In this document: piece after piece, positions 26,796 to 35,919 of the stretch
Numbering within the stretch: position 1 is the first letter of the stretch
How the letters are laid out: each line of letters opens with the position of its first letter
Origin: Vibrio mexicanus
GTDB lineage: Bacteria > Pseudomonadota > Gammaproteobacteria > Enterobacterales > Vibrionaceae
DNA length: 51,933 bases
Assembly: GCF_001012815.1 (NCBI RefSeq)
Contig: NZ_JYJP01000060.1
Coordinates: 1 to 51,933, forward strand
Direction: 5' to 3'
Notes under the pieces: generated by a model
The model's database searches: none
Seen by the model: the letters and a program-made list of their open reading frames with translations, nothing else
Told to the model about the DNA's origin: nothing
Program-made: the position numbers and the translations under genes

Positions 26796-26828
26796 TAAAA
26801 TTAATTCTACATTGTAGAATTAATTTTA
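26796..26828. promoter_or_regulatory. 33-bp palindromic TetR-type operator
   Basis: TAAAATTAATTCTACA (26796-26811), central T, and the exact reverse complement at 26813-26828. The inner ATTCTACA-T-TGTAGAAT half-sites resemble operators of TetR repressors. It sits between the divergent reductase (start 26747) and TetR (start 26847) genes and could control both. Confidence 0.8.
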
Positions 26829-26846
26829 GTTTATCGGGTAGAGCAA

Positions 26847-27407
26847 ATGGCTGTCAATGAAAAAAAACGCGGAAGACCTGTGGGGAAACAGTCACAACTG
26901 AATGCTGAAAACATCTTAGTAACGGCTAAGTGTTTGATGAGAATGAATGGGAAAGTCCCAAGTGTCCGTTTGCTTGCGACTGAACTGAATGTCGACCCAA
27001 TGGCGATTTATTACTACTTTAAAAACAAGAATGCACTACTGGAGGCACTTACGACATCGCTTGTCGCGGACATTTATCAGCCGCAAGAAAATTCACAATG
27101 GCAAGAGGAATTGAAGCGATTATGTGTCAGTTATATCGAACTGTTGAGGGAGTATAGTGGGCTTCTTCAAACTATGCTGAGTATGACATCCCACGGCCCA
27201 GCGCATGTCTTTACGGAGCGATATCAAGTTATTGTTGCCCCTTTGGCTCTAGGTAAAAAGGTGGAGAAAGACGGCCTTGACTTGTTAGCCGACTATTTAC
27301 ATGGTTTCGCGTTTTCGACTAGTTGTTGTAGTGATACGAGTTTAATCAAACCCGAAATGATGGACGGGCCACTAAGGTTGATTTGTCGCTCTCTAGAAAA
27401 AGCTTGA
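26847..27407 (+). CDS. TetR-family transcriptional regulator
   Basis: A 186-residue protein with an N-terminal basic segment (EKKRGRPVGKQS) and a TetR HTH (VPSVRLLATELNVDPMAIYYYFKNKNALLEAL, residues about 37-68). A helical ligand-binding domain of the TetR_C type follows. It lies divergent from the DHFR-like gene, with the 33-bp palindrome 19 bases before its start, which fits autoregulation. The inducer is unknown. The 133 bases after it contain only the aroQ terminator of the opposite strand. Confidence 0.88.
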   Translation: MAVNEKKRGRPVGKQSQLNAENILVTAKCLMRMNGKVPSVRLLATELNVDPMAIYYYFKNKNALLEALTTSLVADIYQPQENSQWQEELKRLCVSYIELLREYSGLLQTMLSMTSHGPAHVFTERYQVIVAPLALGKKVEKDGLDLLADYLHGFAFSTSCCSDTSLIKPEMMDGPLRLICRSLEKA

Positions 27408-27473
27408 ATGTTATTGTCGTTATACTGCCGTCGAAATTCGCACTAATCCCTACCACACAAACAGATAAAACGT

Positions 27474-27498
27474 AAAAACGCACCTCAATAGATGCGTT
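27474..27498 (-). terminator. terminator of the aroE-aroQ operon
   Basis: On the minus strand AACGCA and TGCGTT (plus-strand 27493-27498 and 27477-27482) form a 6-bp stem followed by TTT-ACG-TTTT, 42 bases after the aroQ stop. Confidence 0.6.
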
Positions 27499-27540
27499 CG
27501 AAAAAGAGTAGACGTGCTTGTCAGTGATGCCTTGGTTGGT

Positions 27541-27981
27541 TCAATCTAATAGGAACTGAATCGCAAGTTCATAGCCCTTGGTGCCCATTCCTACAATGGT
27601 ACCCGCCGCGACAGGTGAAATGTAAGAGTGATGGCGAAATGACTCGCGGGCATGCACGTTGGATATGTGGACTTCAATAACAGGGACATCCACGCCTTTG
27701 ATAGCATCGTGTAGGGCGATAGATGTGTGGGTATAGGCGCCTGGGTTGAACACAATGCCAGCTAGACTGCCATTTTTGAACTCTACCCCTGCTTGATGAA
27801 TAGCGTTGATCAACTCGCCTTCAATGTTGCTTTGAAAAGCTTGAGTTTGACAGTCCCATTTTTGCGCAACTCGTTGGCAATTGGCTTCAACATCGGCGAG
27901 GGTTTCATGCCCATATTGAGTGGGTTCACGAGATCCCAACAGATTAAGATTTGGGCCATTCAAAATTAAAATCTTTTTCAC
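27541..27981 (-). CDS. aroQ: type II 3-dehydroquinate dehydratase
   Basis: Converts 3-dehydroquinate to 3-dehydroshikimate. The GTG at 27981 is chosen as start: AAGGA lies 8 bases before it and translation then opens with KKILILNGPNLNLLGSREP, the canonical N-terminus, giving 146 residues. Longer in-frame starts would run into the upstream gene. Catalytic residues are visible: R18 and Y23 (SREPTQYG), Asn in FNPGAYTHTS and His in EVHISNVHARE. Type II dehydroquinases serve both biosynthesis and quinate catabolism. Its position after the AroE-like dehydrogenase and near quiC and lig genes argues for catabolism. Confidence 0.95.
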   Translation of the reverse strand: MKKILILNGPNLNLLGSREPTQYGHETLADVEANCQRVAQKWDCQTQAFQSNIEGELINAIHQAGVEFKNGSLAGIVFNPGAYTHTSIALHDAIKGVDVPVIEVHISNVHARESFRHHSYISPVAAGTIVGMGTKGYELAIQFLLD

Positions 27982-28015
27982 GATATACGTCCTTACTATC
28001 TGGTGTTCGATTTCT

Positions 28016-28867
28016 TTAATACTGTACTTCGAGTAGCGGTTCGAGGCGAGACTTACGAAATGTTTCGAACTGATTTTTTGCCACTTTTTTCTGAGTAAAC
28101 AGCTCAAATGCATCGATTGCTTGATGAATAAACAGTTGCTCTCCCGTTATCACTGTCATGTTTTTCTTTTGCGCCTGGCATATGAAAGGCGTATTGATCG
28201 GTGTATATACGGCATCAAATACCCAAGATTGTTTCTCAATTAAGTTGAGAGGGACTGCGCTGCCAGGGTGAGCGTAATGACCAAGAGGTGTGCAATTAAC
28301 AACACCGTCTGCAGAGGCGATCGCATCTGACAGAGCTCGCTCAGTAAGCATTTCTACTTTGCCAAAGCGGTTACCGAGCGCAGCGGAAAGTGTCTGCATC
28401 TTTTTCAGATCTTTATCGTACAGTGATATGGACGCTGCTTGCAGTTCCTGCAAAGCGGTAGCGATTGCCTTGCCCACGCCCCCGCAACCTACGATAACCA
28501 CTTTTCCAGGTAAGGCTTGTCGGTTAGCTCGATAAGCTTTAATGAAACCAGAGTAGTCAGTGTTAAAGGCATGAATCTTTCCATGCTTGAACAATAAAGT
28601 ATTAGCGGCGCAGACTTTTTTTGCACTGCTGTCTACTTCATCAGCAATACTATAGGCGAGTTCTTTATAGGGATAAGTGACGTTAGCGCAACTGATTCCT
28701 TGGTGCTGCAGTTGATAGGAAAGGCCGAGAAACTGGGTAAAAGTAGAGTGATCCAACTCTTTAAGCTGATAATCAAGATCGATATCAAGATATTTGGATA
28801 GCTGGTTGTGAAATAGGGGAGACATGGATTTGGCAATGTCTTTTCCAATAAGGCGGCATTGAATCAT
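28016..28867 (-). CDS. shikimate/quinate dehydrogenase, AroE/YdiB family
   Basis: A 283-residue NAD(P)-dependent dehydrogenase. The substrate domain has S14-M-S16 (SMSP), NVTYPYK with catalytic K68, and NTDYSGF with D104. The Rossmann domain starts VVIVGCGGVGKA (residues 123-134), and the C-terminal GEQLFIHQAIDAFELFT is conserved. NVTYPYK in place of NVTIPYK and overall divergence suggest this is not the housekeeping AroE but a catabolic paralogue that oxidises quinate and/or shikimate. It is the first gene of a two-gene operon with aroQ (34-base gap) and divergent from the ligK operon. A dyad (28885-28908) lies 17 bases before the start. Confidence 0.9.
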   Translation of the reverse strand: MIQCRLIGKDIAKSMSPLFHNQLSKYLDIDLDYQLKELDHSTFTQFLGLSYQLQHQGISCANVTYPYKELAYSIADEVDSSAKKVCAANTLLFKHGKIHAFNTDYSGFIKAYRANRQALPGKVVIVGCGGVGKAIATALQELQAASISLYDKDLKKMQTLSAALGNRFGKVEMLTERALSDAIASADGVVNCTPLGHYAHPGSAVPLNLIEKQSWVFDAVYTPINTPFICQAQKKNMTVITGEQLFIHQAIDAFELFTQKKVAKNQFETFRKSRLEPLLEVQY

Positions 28868-28884
28868 ATCGTTTATCTCTTCTG

Positions 28885-28908
28885 TTTATGATTTCAACTC
28901 ATCATAAA
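28885..28908. promoter_or_regulatory. inverted repeat between the aroE-like and ligK operons
   Basis: TTTATGAT (28885-28892), 8-base spacer, ATCATAAA (28901-28908). It lies in the 304-base divergent region between the aroE-like gene and ligK and is a candidate regulator site, possibly for the double-HTH LysR protein. The remainder of the region (to 29171) is AT-rich promoter space with no ORF. Confidence 0.5.
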
Positions 28909-29171
28909 TTTTCTTTCCTTAATATCCTCATTCGTTTTATTAGAAATCCATTCAGTTTTTGCTAATTGAATCAAGAGATAGTGCTATGGCTAAGGGCGTT
29001 CGAGGCTGGGCGAGTTGTGTTTTCTCAAAAACTTATACCATCAAAATAAATTGAAATAGTCGTGAAGTGGGGTTGGTCGCTATAGTGATTTCACAGTAAA
29101 ACAACAGCCTATTTTGTGCTCGGTTGTTATACAGATGATTGGTTGCTATGTGATTCAGTGGAGATAATGTG

Positions 29172-29849
29172 ATGAGTCAAAATATTGTTGTACAGAACAT
29201 ACAGCGAGTGGATAACGCTTTAATCGAAGGTTTAAGAAAGTGTGGTGTCGCGACGATTCATGAAGCTCAAGGTCGCCGAGGGCTGTTAGCTCATTATTTA
29301 CGCCCAATCTTTGAATGTGAAGCGGTTGCTGGCTCGGCCCTTACTATTTCGGGTGCTGCGGGGGATAACTGGATGATGCATGTGGCGATTGAGCAAGCGA
29401 AGCCAGGAGACTTTTTAGTGTTTGCGCCAACCAGTCCGTCCAGTCATGGCTACTTTGGTGATCTGCTTGCGACATCGGCGCAAAGCCGTGGAGTTGTCGG
29501 TTTAATCATCGACGGTGGAGTGCGCGATACCCGCGACTTACGCGAAATGAACTTTCCTGTTTGGTCAAAAGCTGTCTTCAGTGAAGGCACAATCAAAGAG
29601 ACACTAGGCTCAGTAAACATTCCGATGAATTGCGCCAATGAGATTATTTACCCTGGTGACGTCATTATTGCTGATGAGGACGGTGTGGTCGTGGTACGCC
29701 GGGACGAAGCTGAGGAAGTTCTGCATGCGTCGTTAGCTCGTATAGAGCGAGAAGAGCAAAAAAGGGTTCGCTTGGCGAATGGCGAGTTGGGTTTGGATAT
29801 TTACGATATGCGAGGCCGCTTAGCTGAAAAAGGGCTGAAGTATGTCTAG
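29172..29849 (+). CDS. ligK: 4-carboxy-4-hydroxy-2-oxoadipate aldolase (LigK/GalC type)
   Basis: A 225-residue RraA-like fold aldolase (class II, divalent-metal dependent). It splits 4-carboxy-4-hydroxy-2-oxoadipate into pyruvate and oxaloacetate, the last step of protocatechuate 4,5-cleavage. Landmarks: [50 protein letters not shown] with the active-site Gly-x-Leu-Ala loop, and GGVRDTRDL carrying the Arg-Asp metal/substrate pair. GGAG stands before the start; a GTG at 29169 is an alternative. It is first of ligK-galD-ligI-ligA-ligB, and its stop overlaps the galD ATG by 8 bases, implying translational coupling. Confidence 0.92.
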   Translation: MSQNIVVQNIQRVDNALIEGLRKCGVATIHEAQGRRGLLAHYLRPIFECEAVAGSALTISGAAGDNWMMHVAIEQAKPGDFLVFAPTSPSSHGYFGDLLATSAQSRGVVGLIIDGGVRDTRDLREMNFPVWSKAVFSEGTIKETLGSVNIPMNCANEIIYPGDVIIADEDGVVVVRRDEAEEVLHASLARIEREEQKRVRLANGELGLDIYDMRGRLAEKGLKYV

Positions 29850-30908
29850 CGGAATTCCGTGTATGTGGATGCGTTCAGGAACATCGAAAGGGGCGTACTT
29901 TTTACGTTCAGATCTACCTGAAGACACGACTGAGCGAGACTCGCTACTGTTATCCATTATGGGCTCGCCAGACTCACGTCAGATAGACGGTATCGGTGGC
30001 GCCGATCCGCTGACTTCGAAAGTGGCGATTGTCGAACGCTCTTCTCGACTGAATGTGGATGTCGATTACCTGTTCTTACAAGTGTTTGTCGATCAAGCTT
30101 GGTAAGTGGCAAGCAAAACTGTGGAAACATACTTGCGGGTGTGGCTGCTTTTGCGATTGAACGCGGGCTGGTGGCTGCCAATCAGGGGCAAACAGACGTG
30201 CGGATATTCATGGAGAATACTCAGCAAGTCGCGACGGTTACGGTGCAAACGCCAAACCGAGAAGTCACCTATCAAGGTGAATGCAGCATCGATGGCGTGC
30301 CTAATACAGCCGCTCCTATTGAAGTAACGTTTGAGAATACGGCCGGCTCGACGTGTGGCTCTTTATTGCCAAGCGGGAGTGCGCTTGATGTGATTGATGG
30401 TGTAGAAGTCACGTTAATCGATAACGGCATGCCAGTGGTTGTTCTAAAGGCGTCAGATTTTGGATTAACAGGGCAAGAGTCTAGAGATGAGCTTGAGACT
30501 AATAGCGAACTGAAGCAGCGGCTAGAGTCTATTAGACTTCAAGCCGGTCCCAAAATGAACTTAGGGGACGTGACCAATCTTTCTGTCCCTAAAATGTCGC
30601 TGATAAGTCCAGCGTCATCAGGTGGTATGGTTTCAACACGAACATTTATTCCGCATCGTTGCCATGCCTCCATTGGCGTTCTTGGCGCAGTCAGTGTTGC
30701 GACAGCCTGTTTGATCCCTAGTTCTCCTGCTAATCAAATGGTGGCGTCATTATTAGAAAATTTAAAAGACCAAAGTCGTATTGAGGTGGATGTCGAACAC
30801 CCGATTGGCAAGATGACCATTGTATTGAACTTAGATAACCAACGAGTCTACTCCGCGGCGAATTTGCGTACCGCGAGAAAACTGTTTGACGGCGTCGTGT
30901 TTGCCTAA
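29842..30908 (+). pseudogene. galD: 4-oxalomesaconate tautomerase (GalD-like, PrpF family), one frameshift
   Basis: A PrpF-family isomerase that interconverts keto and enol 4-oxalomesaconate between LigI and the hydratase. Two frames (29842-about 30099, about 30100-30908) join as [18 protein letters not shown] with one T restored at 30099-30100, yielding 355 residues, near family length. Landmarks: [17 protein letters not shown] at the N-terminus, [16 protein letters not shown], the NCGN Cys, GSTCGSLLPSG, and HRCHASIGVLGAVSVATACL. Its start lies inside ligK and ligI follows after 45 bases. No other damage is seen; the pathway would stall or leak without it, so a sequencing deletion is likely. 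Confidence 0.88.
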
Positions 30909-30953
30909 GCGAAACCAAGCTTGGCAAGGACTTCAAACCTAGAAGGATAGATC

Positions 30954-31832
30954 ATGGATAAAGATTACTTACCGTTTCACCCAAACCCAAGTAAGCCAGC
31001 ATTTGAAGTGCCGAAAGGTGCAGTGGATGCACATTGTCATGTCTTCGGACCTGCGTCGCAATTCCCATATTCTCCTAAGCGAAAGTACACGCCATGTGAC
31101 GCGTCTAAGGAACAGCTGTTTGCTCTGCGTGACTACTTAGGTTTTGAACGTAATGTCATTGTTCAAGCCTCGTGCCATGGTACAGACAATGCAGCGCTTA
31201 TTGATGCGTTAAATACGGCTGGTGACTTGGCAAGAGGTATCGCTTTCGTTGATGAAAACGTCACTGATGAAGAGTTGGTAATGATGGACAAAGCGGGAGT
31301 ACGCGGTGTGCGTTTTAACTTTGTAAAACGCCTTGTGGATACAGCCCCTAAGTCGGTGTTAAAGATAATTGCCGACAAGGTACGTCCACTAGGTTGGCAC
31401 ATAGTCGTTTACTTCGAAGCTCAAGACATAGATGAAGTGGCGCCATTCCTTGATGAGTTAGATATGACGGTAGTGGTCGACCATATGGGACGCCCAGATA
31501 TCGCAGCCGGCGTAGATAGCGAAAACTTCAACAAGTTCATTGCCATGATGGAACGAAATCCAAACATTTGGACTAAGGTCAGTTGTCCAGAGCGATTGAC
31601 ACAAACGCCGCCAGATTATTCTGATGTGGTGCCATTTGCAAAAGCGTTAGTGGAACAGTTTCCAACGCGCGTTTTGTGGGGAACTGACTGGCCGCACCCA
31701 AACATGAAATCCCATACACCAGATGATGGACACCTTGTCGACGTAATTCCACTAATAGCGACAACGCCTGAGCTTCAACAAGCCCTACTAATTACCAACC
31801 CAATGAAACTGTATTGGTCTGAGAGCGAGTAA
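30954..31832 (+). CDS. ligI: 2-pyrone-4,6-dicarboxylate hydrolase (LigI)
   Basis: An amidohydrolase-superfamily lactonase of 292 residues that opens 2-pyrone-4,6-dicarboxylate to 4-oxalomesaconate. VDAHCHVFGP holds H27 and H29. Further motifs are FPYSPKRKYTPCDAS, VIVQASCHGTDN, GVRGVRFNFVK, VVVDHMGRPD, WTKVSCPERL and GTDWPHPN with the catalytic Asp. The pattern is that of LigI rather than of metal-rich amidohydrolases. Strong AGAAGGA precedes the start. It is third in the ligK operon and only 4 bases before ligA. Confidence 0.94.
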   Translation: MDKDYLPFHPNPSKPAFEVPKGAVDAHCHVFGPASQFPYSPKRKYTPCDASKEQLFALRDYLGFERNVIVQASCHGTDNAALIDALNTAGDLARGIAFVDENVTDEELVMMDKAGVRGVRFNFVKRLVDTAPKSVLKIIADKVRPLGWHIVVYFEAQDIDEVAPFLDELDMTVVVDHMGRPDIAAGVDSENFNKFIAMMERNPNIWTKVSCPERLTQTPPDYSDVVPFAKALVEQFPTRVLWGTDWPHPNMKSHTPDDGHLVDVIPLIATTPELQQALLITNPMKLYWSESE

Positions 31833-31836
31833 TCTT

Positions 31837-32190
31837 ATGTCTTATTTAGAAAAGAAACATCAAATTCCAGGAACCACCATGTTTGATGGTGAGATGGCGC
31901 AGAAAGGCTATCCGCTGAACAAAATGTGCTATTCGCTCAATGGCCAGCAAGGACGCGACGAGTTCAAAGCTGACGAAATGGCGTATTGCGACAAGTTTGG
32001 ATTAAGCGAAGCGCAGAAAATAGCTGTGCGTGATAGAGATGTGCTAGGGCTAATTGAGCAAGGTGGCAGCATCTATTATCTCGCTAAGTTTGTCGGCATG
32101 TTGGGGCTGAATGTACAAGACATTGGCGCTATTCAAACGGGTAAAACACTGGAAGAATTTAAACAAATGCTAGTAGAGGCAGGGAAATAG
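31837..32190 (+). CDS. ligA: protocatechuate 4,5-dioxygenase alpha subunit
   Basis: Small helical subunit (117 residues) that caps the active site of the extradiol dioxygenase. Typical stretches are IPGTTMFDGEMAQKGYPLN, MCYSLN, RDEFKADEMAYCDKFGLS, RDRDVLGLIEQGGSIYYLAK and VGMLGLNVQDIGAIQTG. It has no metal ligands itself, as expected. It lies 4 bases after ligI and 2 bases before ligB, so the alpha and beta subunits are made together. It is slightly shorter than the sphingomonad LigA at its N-terminus. Confidence 0.95.
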   Translation: MSYLEKKHQIPGTTMFDGEMAQKGYPLNKMCYSLNGQQGRDEFKADEMAYCDKFGLSEAQKIAVRDRDVLGLIEQGGSIYYLAKFVGMLGLNVQDIGAIQTGKTLEEFKQMLVEAGK

Positions 32191-32192
32191 TT

Positions 32193-33035
32193 ATGGCTAA
32201 CATTATCGGCGGTATTACCACATCACACATTCCTGCCATTGGCAGAGCAATCGATCAAAACCTGCAGCAAACGGACTATTGGAAGCCGCTATTTGACGCG
32301 TACCCGCCCATTCACCAATGGCTAGAAGTTAAACAGCCAGACGTCGCGATCGTGTTTTACAACGATCATGGGTTGGAATTCTTTCTAGATAAGAAACCGA
32401 CATTTGCTATTGGAGTGGCGGCCAGTTATCAAAATGCGGATGAGGGTTGGGGCATCCCAACTATCCCAACAATCAACGGTTACCCAGAGCTATCTTGGCA
32501 TATTTGCAATCAGCTAGTAGAGAACGAGTTTGATATTACTATCTGCCAAGAGATGAAGGTCGACCATGGCTTAACGGTACCAATGCAGCTAATGTGGCCT
32601 GGTCATAGTTATTCGCACATGAAGGTTATTCCCGTGTGCATTAACGTCGAACAGCACCCAATGCCTTCTCCTAAACGTTGCTATGACTTAGGTCGCGCAA
32701 TTGGTGAGGCAGTAGAGAGCTTTGGTGAAGACTTGAACGTTGTGGTACTTGGAACTGGCGGTCTATCTCATCAACTTGATGGAGAACGTGCAGGCTTTAT
32801 TAACAAAGAATTCGATCTCTACTGTATGGAAAAGCTGATCAGTGAGCCGGAAGCATTAACCAAACTGTCCGTTTTTGATTTGGTTGAACAGGGCGGTGCT
32901 CAAGGGGCGGAGCTCATCATGTGGCTTGGAATGCGTGGAGCACTGACGGGTAGCTTGGAAGTGCTAATGAGTAATTATCACGCGCCGATTTCAAATACAG
33001 GTGCGGGCACAATGCTTATCGAAAACCACAAGTAA
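32193..33035 (+). CDS. ligB: protocatechuate 4,5-dioxygenase beta subunit
   Basis: Catalytic Fe(II) subunit (280 residues) of the extradiol ring-cleavage enzyme that opens protocatechuate between C4 and C5. The iron ligands can be read directly: H12 (TTSHIPA), H59 (FYNDHG) and E240 (GAELIMWLG), matching H12, H61 and E242 of sphingomonad LigB. H193 (GGLSHQL) corresponds to its catalytic His195. Length and motifs are complete. It is the last gene of the ligK-galD-ligI-ligA-ligB operon, followed by a terminator at 33073-33130. It commits the cell to the meta route; I see no ortho-cleavage pca genes in the window. Confidence 0.96.
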   Translation: MANIIGGITTSHIPAIGRAIDQNLQQTDYWKPLFDAYPPIHQWLEVKQPDVAIVFYNDHGLEFFLDKKPTFAIGVAASYQNADEGWGIPTIPTINGYPELSWHICNQLVENEFDITICQEMKVDHGLTVPMQLMWPGHSYSHMKVIPVCINVEQHPMPSPKRCYDLGRAIGEAVESFGEDLNVVVLGTGGLSHQLDGERAGFINKEFDLYCMEKLISEPEALTKLSVFDLVEQGGAQGAELIMWLGMRGALTGSLEVLMSNYHAPISNTGAGTMLIENHK

Positions 33036-33072
33036 GCCAACTTCCAGAAGAACACAATAATAACGTCAGTGA

Positions 33073-33130
33073 GAGCCATTGATTGTCAGTAAGCCAGCCA
33101 CGGTAAATGACGGTCAGTGGCTCGTTTTGT
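33073..33130 (+). terminator. terminator of the lig operon
   Basis: GAGCCATTGA (33073-33082) pairs with TCAGTGGCTC (33114-33123) with one wobble and a 31-base loop, followed by GTTTTGT. The rest of 33036-33291 has no ORF and should hold the effector promoter. Confidence 0.6.
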
Positions 33131-33291
33131 ATGTAAGCCAGTTGGTTTGATAAATGTCAGTGTTAGTTATTACATCTAAGTCATGCATGTGACGAATAAA
33201 TCATAAAAAAGATTACGTTTAATGCTGCCCTCTAGCACGGTTTTTGTAAACTCACGACCATATTGTGATAGCTGCATATATGGAAGGGTGA

Positions 33292-35919
33292 GTGAAACTA
33301 AAAGTGGTGCCTTATGGGCAAGAAGTCGGTGACCAACTGACCGACTTTGGACATTTAGAGCAAGTTCTAACAAGTCACAGCCAAGTTTGTGATTTTCATC
33401 ATGAGTTACCTGATGAGCTGATGAGACAGTTAACTCCATTGCTGACGGGGGACTATCGTGCATACTTACAAGCGTTAAAACAGCAAATTGAGAGTGGTAA
33501 TTGGAAGCTTGTCGATACTCCGCTGCAAGCTACTTATAGAAGTGCCGCTTACTCTAGCCATCATAATCCGATTACGTCCTATAAGACCTCCAAACAGACT
33601 GCATCTGAAACGTTGATCCAGAATACAGTCGATCAGCGAGAAGAGTTCGAATACTGCTTTGCACTTTCATGTTCGATGGCTGATTTCAAAAACATGTAGG
33701 GTGGGATATTGTGTTATCGGCGGTAGTAGACGATGAGCGAAATTTTAGTTGGAAAGAATCAGTTTCTTCATTGGGTTTTCTTCAGCATGCTATTACCAAA
33801 ACTAACCTACCCAGAAAGCTCTACACTCAATCCGCTCAGTTAGCTGCACCAGTAAGTATTAGTCTCGTATCCCCCGTCGCGATGGGAACCAGTAAACCTA
33901 ATGAATCGTTAATGCCGATCATGCCCGCAGTACAATTCGGTGATCGTTTAGGACTTGCTACACAAGGCTACTATTATCACTTCCATGACAGTAAGTTGGT
34001 TCAAGAGTACAAGATTCTCGGAGAGGGTAATTGTCGCTTCTGCCTAACTTATTCAGATGAAAACAAGCTTAGTGATGAACTCAGGCCTGTGAATATGCAG
34101 AGCGCTATTCCCGTGTACTGGAAAGTGGAAGGTACCGAATGCGAAAACCAGCATTTGTTGTATTTACCCGAGAAAATGACACCCGAACAGTTTCAATCGC
34201 TGAATAAGGCTTGGCTGGATAAAAAAGGAGTAGCCTTAAATCTCAATGAGCTTTTAAACGTAGGCCGGGGCAGTAACTCTAGTATCAACACATACCATGC
34301 TCCAACTCAGGTAATATATGAGCATCCCGGGAGGTTGTTGCACGGGAGCAGTGTTGTCGCATTGAATGATTCAAACTCTGTGGCAAGTGGTATCCCCATC
34401 GTTAATCTGCGTGCAGAGAGAGTGTTTCGTATCGGTGTGTTTTTTGATGGAACAGGGAACAACGATAGAATGATGTATACAAGGAGCTGCGTGGGAATAA
34501 ATCACGCACTAATGTTGCTAGGTTATTAGCTGCTTATCCTCAAATTGATGGCGAGTCCGCTAAGATCTATGTCTCTGGTATAGGAACAACGGACATTAAA
34601 GACCCAAATCAAATACCAGAAATGGTAGACAACCAGTTAGACGAGACCAAATTGGAACAAGCTTTTGGTGTGAATTTGAATCAATTGTTTCTTGGTGACT
34701 TTTACGAGGCAATGAAATTGCAGAAAGTGCCGTTGTTTAACTATATTGATGGCGAAAATGGCGCGTTTTACAAATGGCAAAGCTGCTAAGTCAACTAAAG
34801 AGCACCTTAGTCGGGCTTTCTCAAAAAGGCGTGTATGAAGATATTACTCATATTGCTTTTGATGTGATTGGGTTTAGCCGTGGAGCTGCGTTGTCCCGAC
34901 ATTTCGTCAATGCTGTCTATGACGGTATCCCAGACTATTCTACATCTATCTCTGATGAACCCGTTGACGGGGAAGTTATCCCCAATTTACTTGCTGATGA
35001 AAGTAGCTCATCGTTTTCCAAGCGAGGTGGTTACCAAGTGGATAAAACCAAAACCGTTAGCGTCCGGTTTCTAGGGCTATTTGACACCGTAGCCTCGTTT
35101 TACTTGGCAGGAAACGACGACGAAGGCAACTTTAAGCAAGGTATCGAGCCCACTATGGTGAATACGGCGCTGCAAATCGTTGCGGCCCATGAATATCGTA
35201 GAAACTTTCCTTTGACATCGTTGGCGAGCAATCAGCAGCAATGGCTACCAGAGAACTTTCATGAAGAAGTCTTTCCGGGGTGTCATGCGGATATTGGTGG
35301 GGGATATCCCTCTATTTTGCAGTACGGACGCAAAGATTTGCCCCGCTACGTTGGGTTTCCTGTAGAAGAGTCTTACAATCGTGAGTTGGTGAAGACGGAG
35401 CCTTTCAGCATCCCATATCGTGGAGGAGGGTATGAACAAAGCCCTGAAGTTTTGGCCGTTTTAAAAGACAAATCAGAAACTTGGCGAAAGGTATGCTTTG
35501 AGTCCACAGGGCATTACGGTGAAGTGAAGTTGTACAACTGGACATTGCATTACTTCGAACTTCGGCCGGTAAGTGGAGGACTTGCTGGTGTGGCATTAGA
35601 AAGAATGAAGCAGCAAGGTCAGGTGGCTGGGATTAGGTGGGTTGAACCTGATTATCAGTCTAATATCACGCCGGACTATGTTGGTGATGATGTATGTAAG
35701 AGGCTTTGGGACGGAATAGAGAAAGTAGCATTGGGTGACGTTACTGAGCAATACTGGAAAGATATTCTAAAACATCACAAAAATGATTATGTTCATCGAT
35801 CACACGATAAAGTAATCAACCTACCTTACAAGACGTTATACGAAACTATAGTAAATAGCGTGACATATCAAAATAGTGAGAAAACCATTTTGAAAAGGAA
35901 TATTTGGGATAATGACTAA
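33292..35919 (+). pseudogene. Tle1-like type VI lipase effector (DUF2235), three frameshifts
   Basis: Four frame segments form one 876-residue protein if one base is restored at each of TTT 33684-33686 (MADFQKHVGWDIV), 34476-34479 (MMYYKELRGNKSRTNVARL) and AAA 34772-34774 (GAFYKMAKLLSQL). The first 370 residues are a mixed alpha/beta N-terminal region of unknown family. DUF2235, the alpha/beta-hydrolase fold of T6SS phospholipases, begins with RIGVFFDGTGNN and includes the nucleophile elbow GFSRGAALSRHFVN, FLGLFDTVASF and the acidic/His region EVFPGCHADIGGGYP. Such effectors cleave phospholipids in rival cells. The start is GTG with GAAGGG upstream. The stop overlaps the lipoprotein gene by 8 bases. 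No vgrG or tss genes are in the window. Confidence 0.85.
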
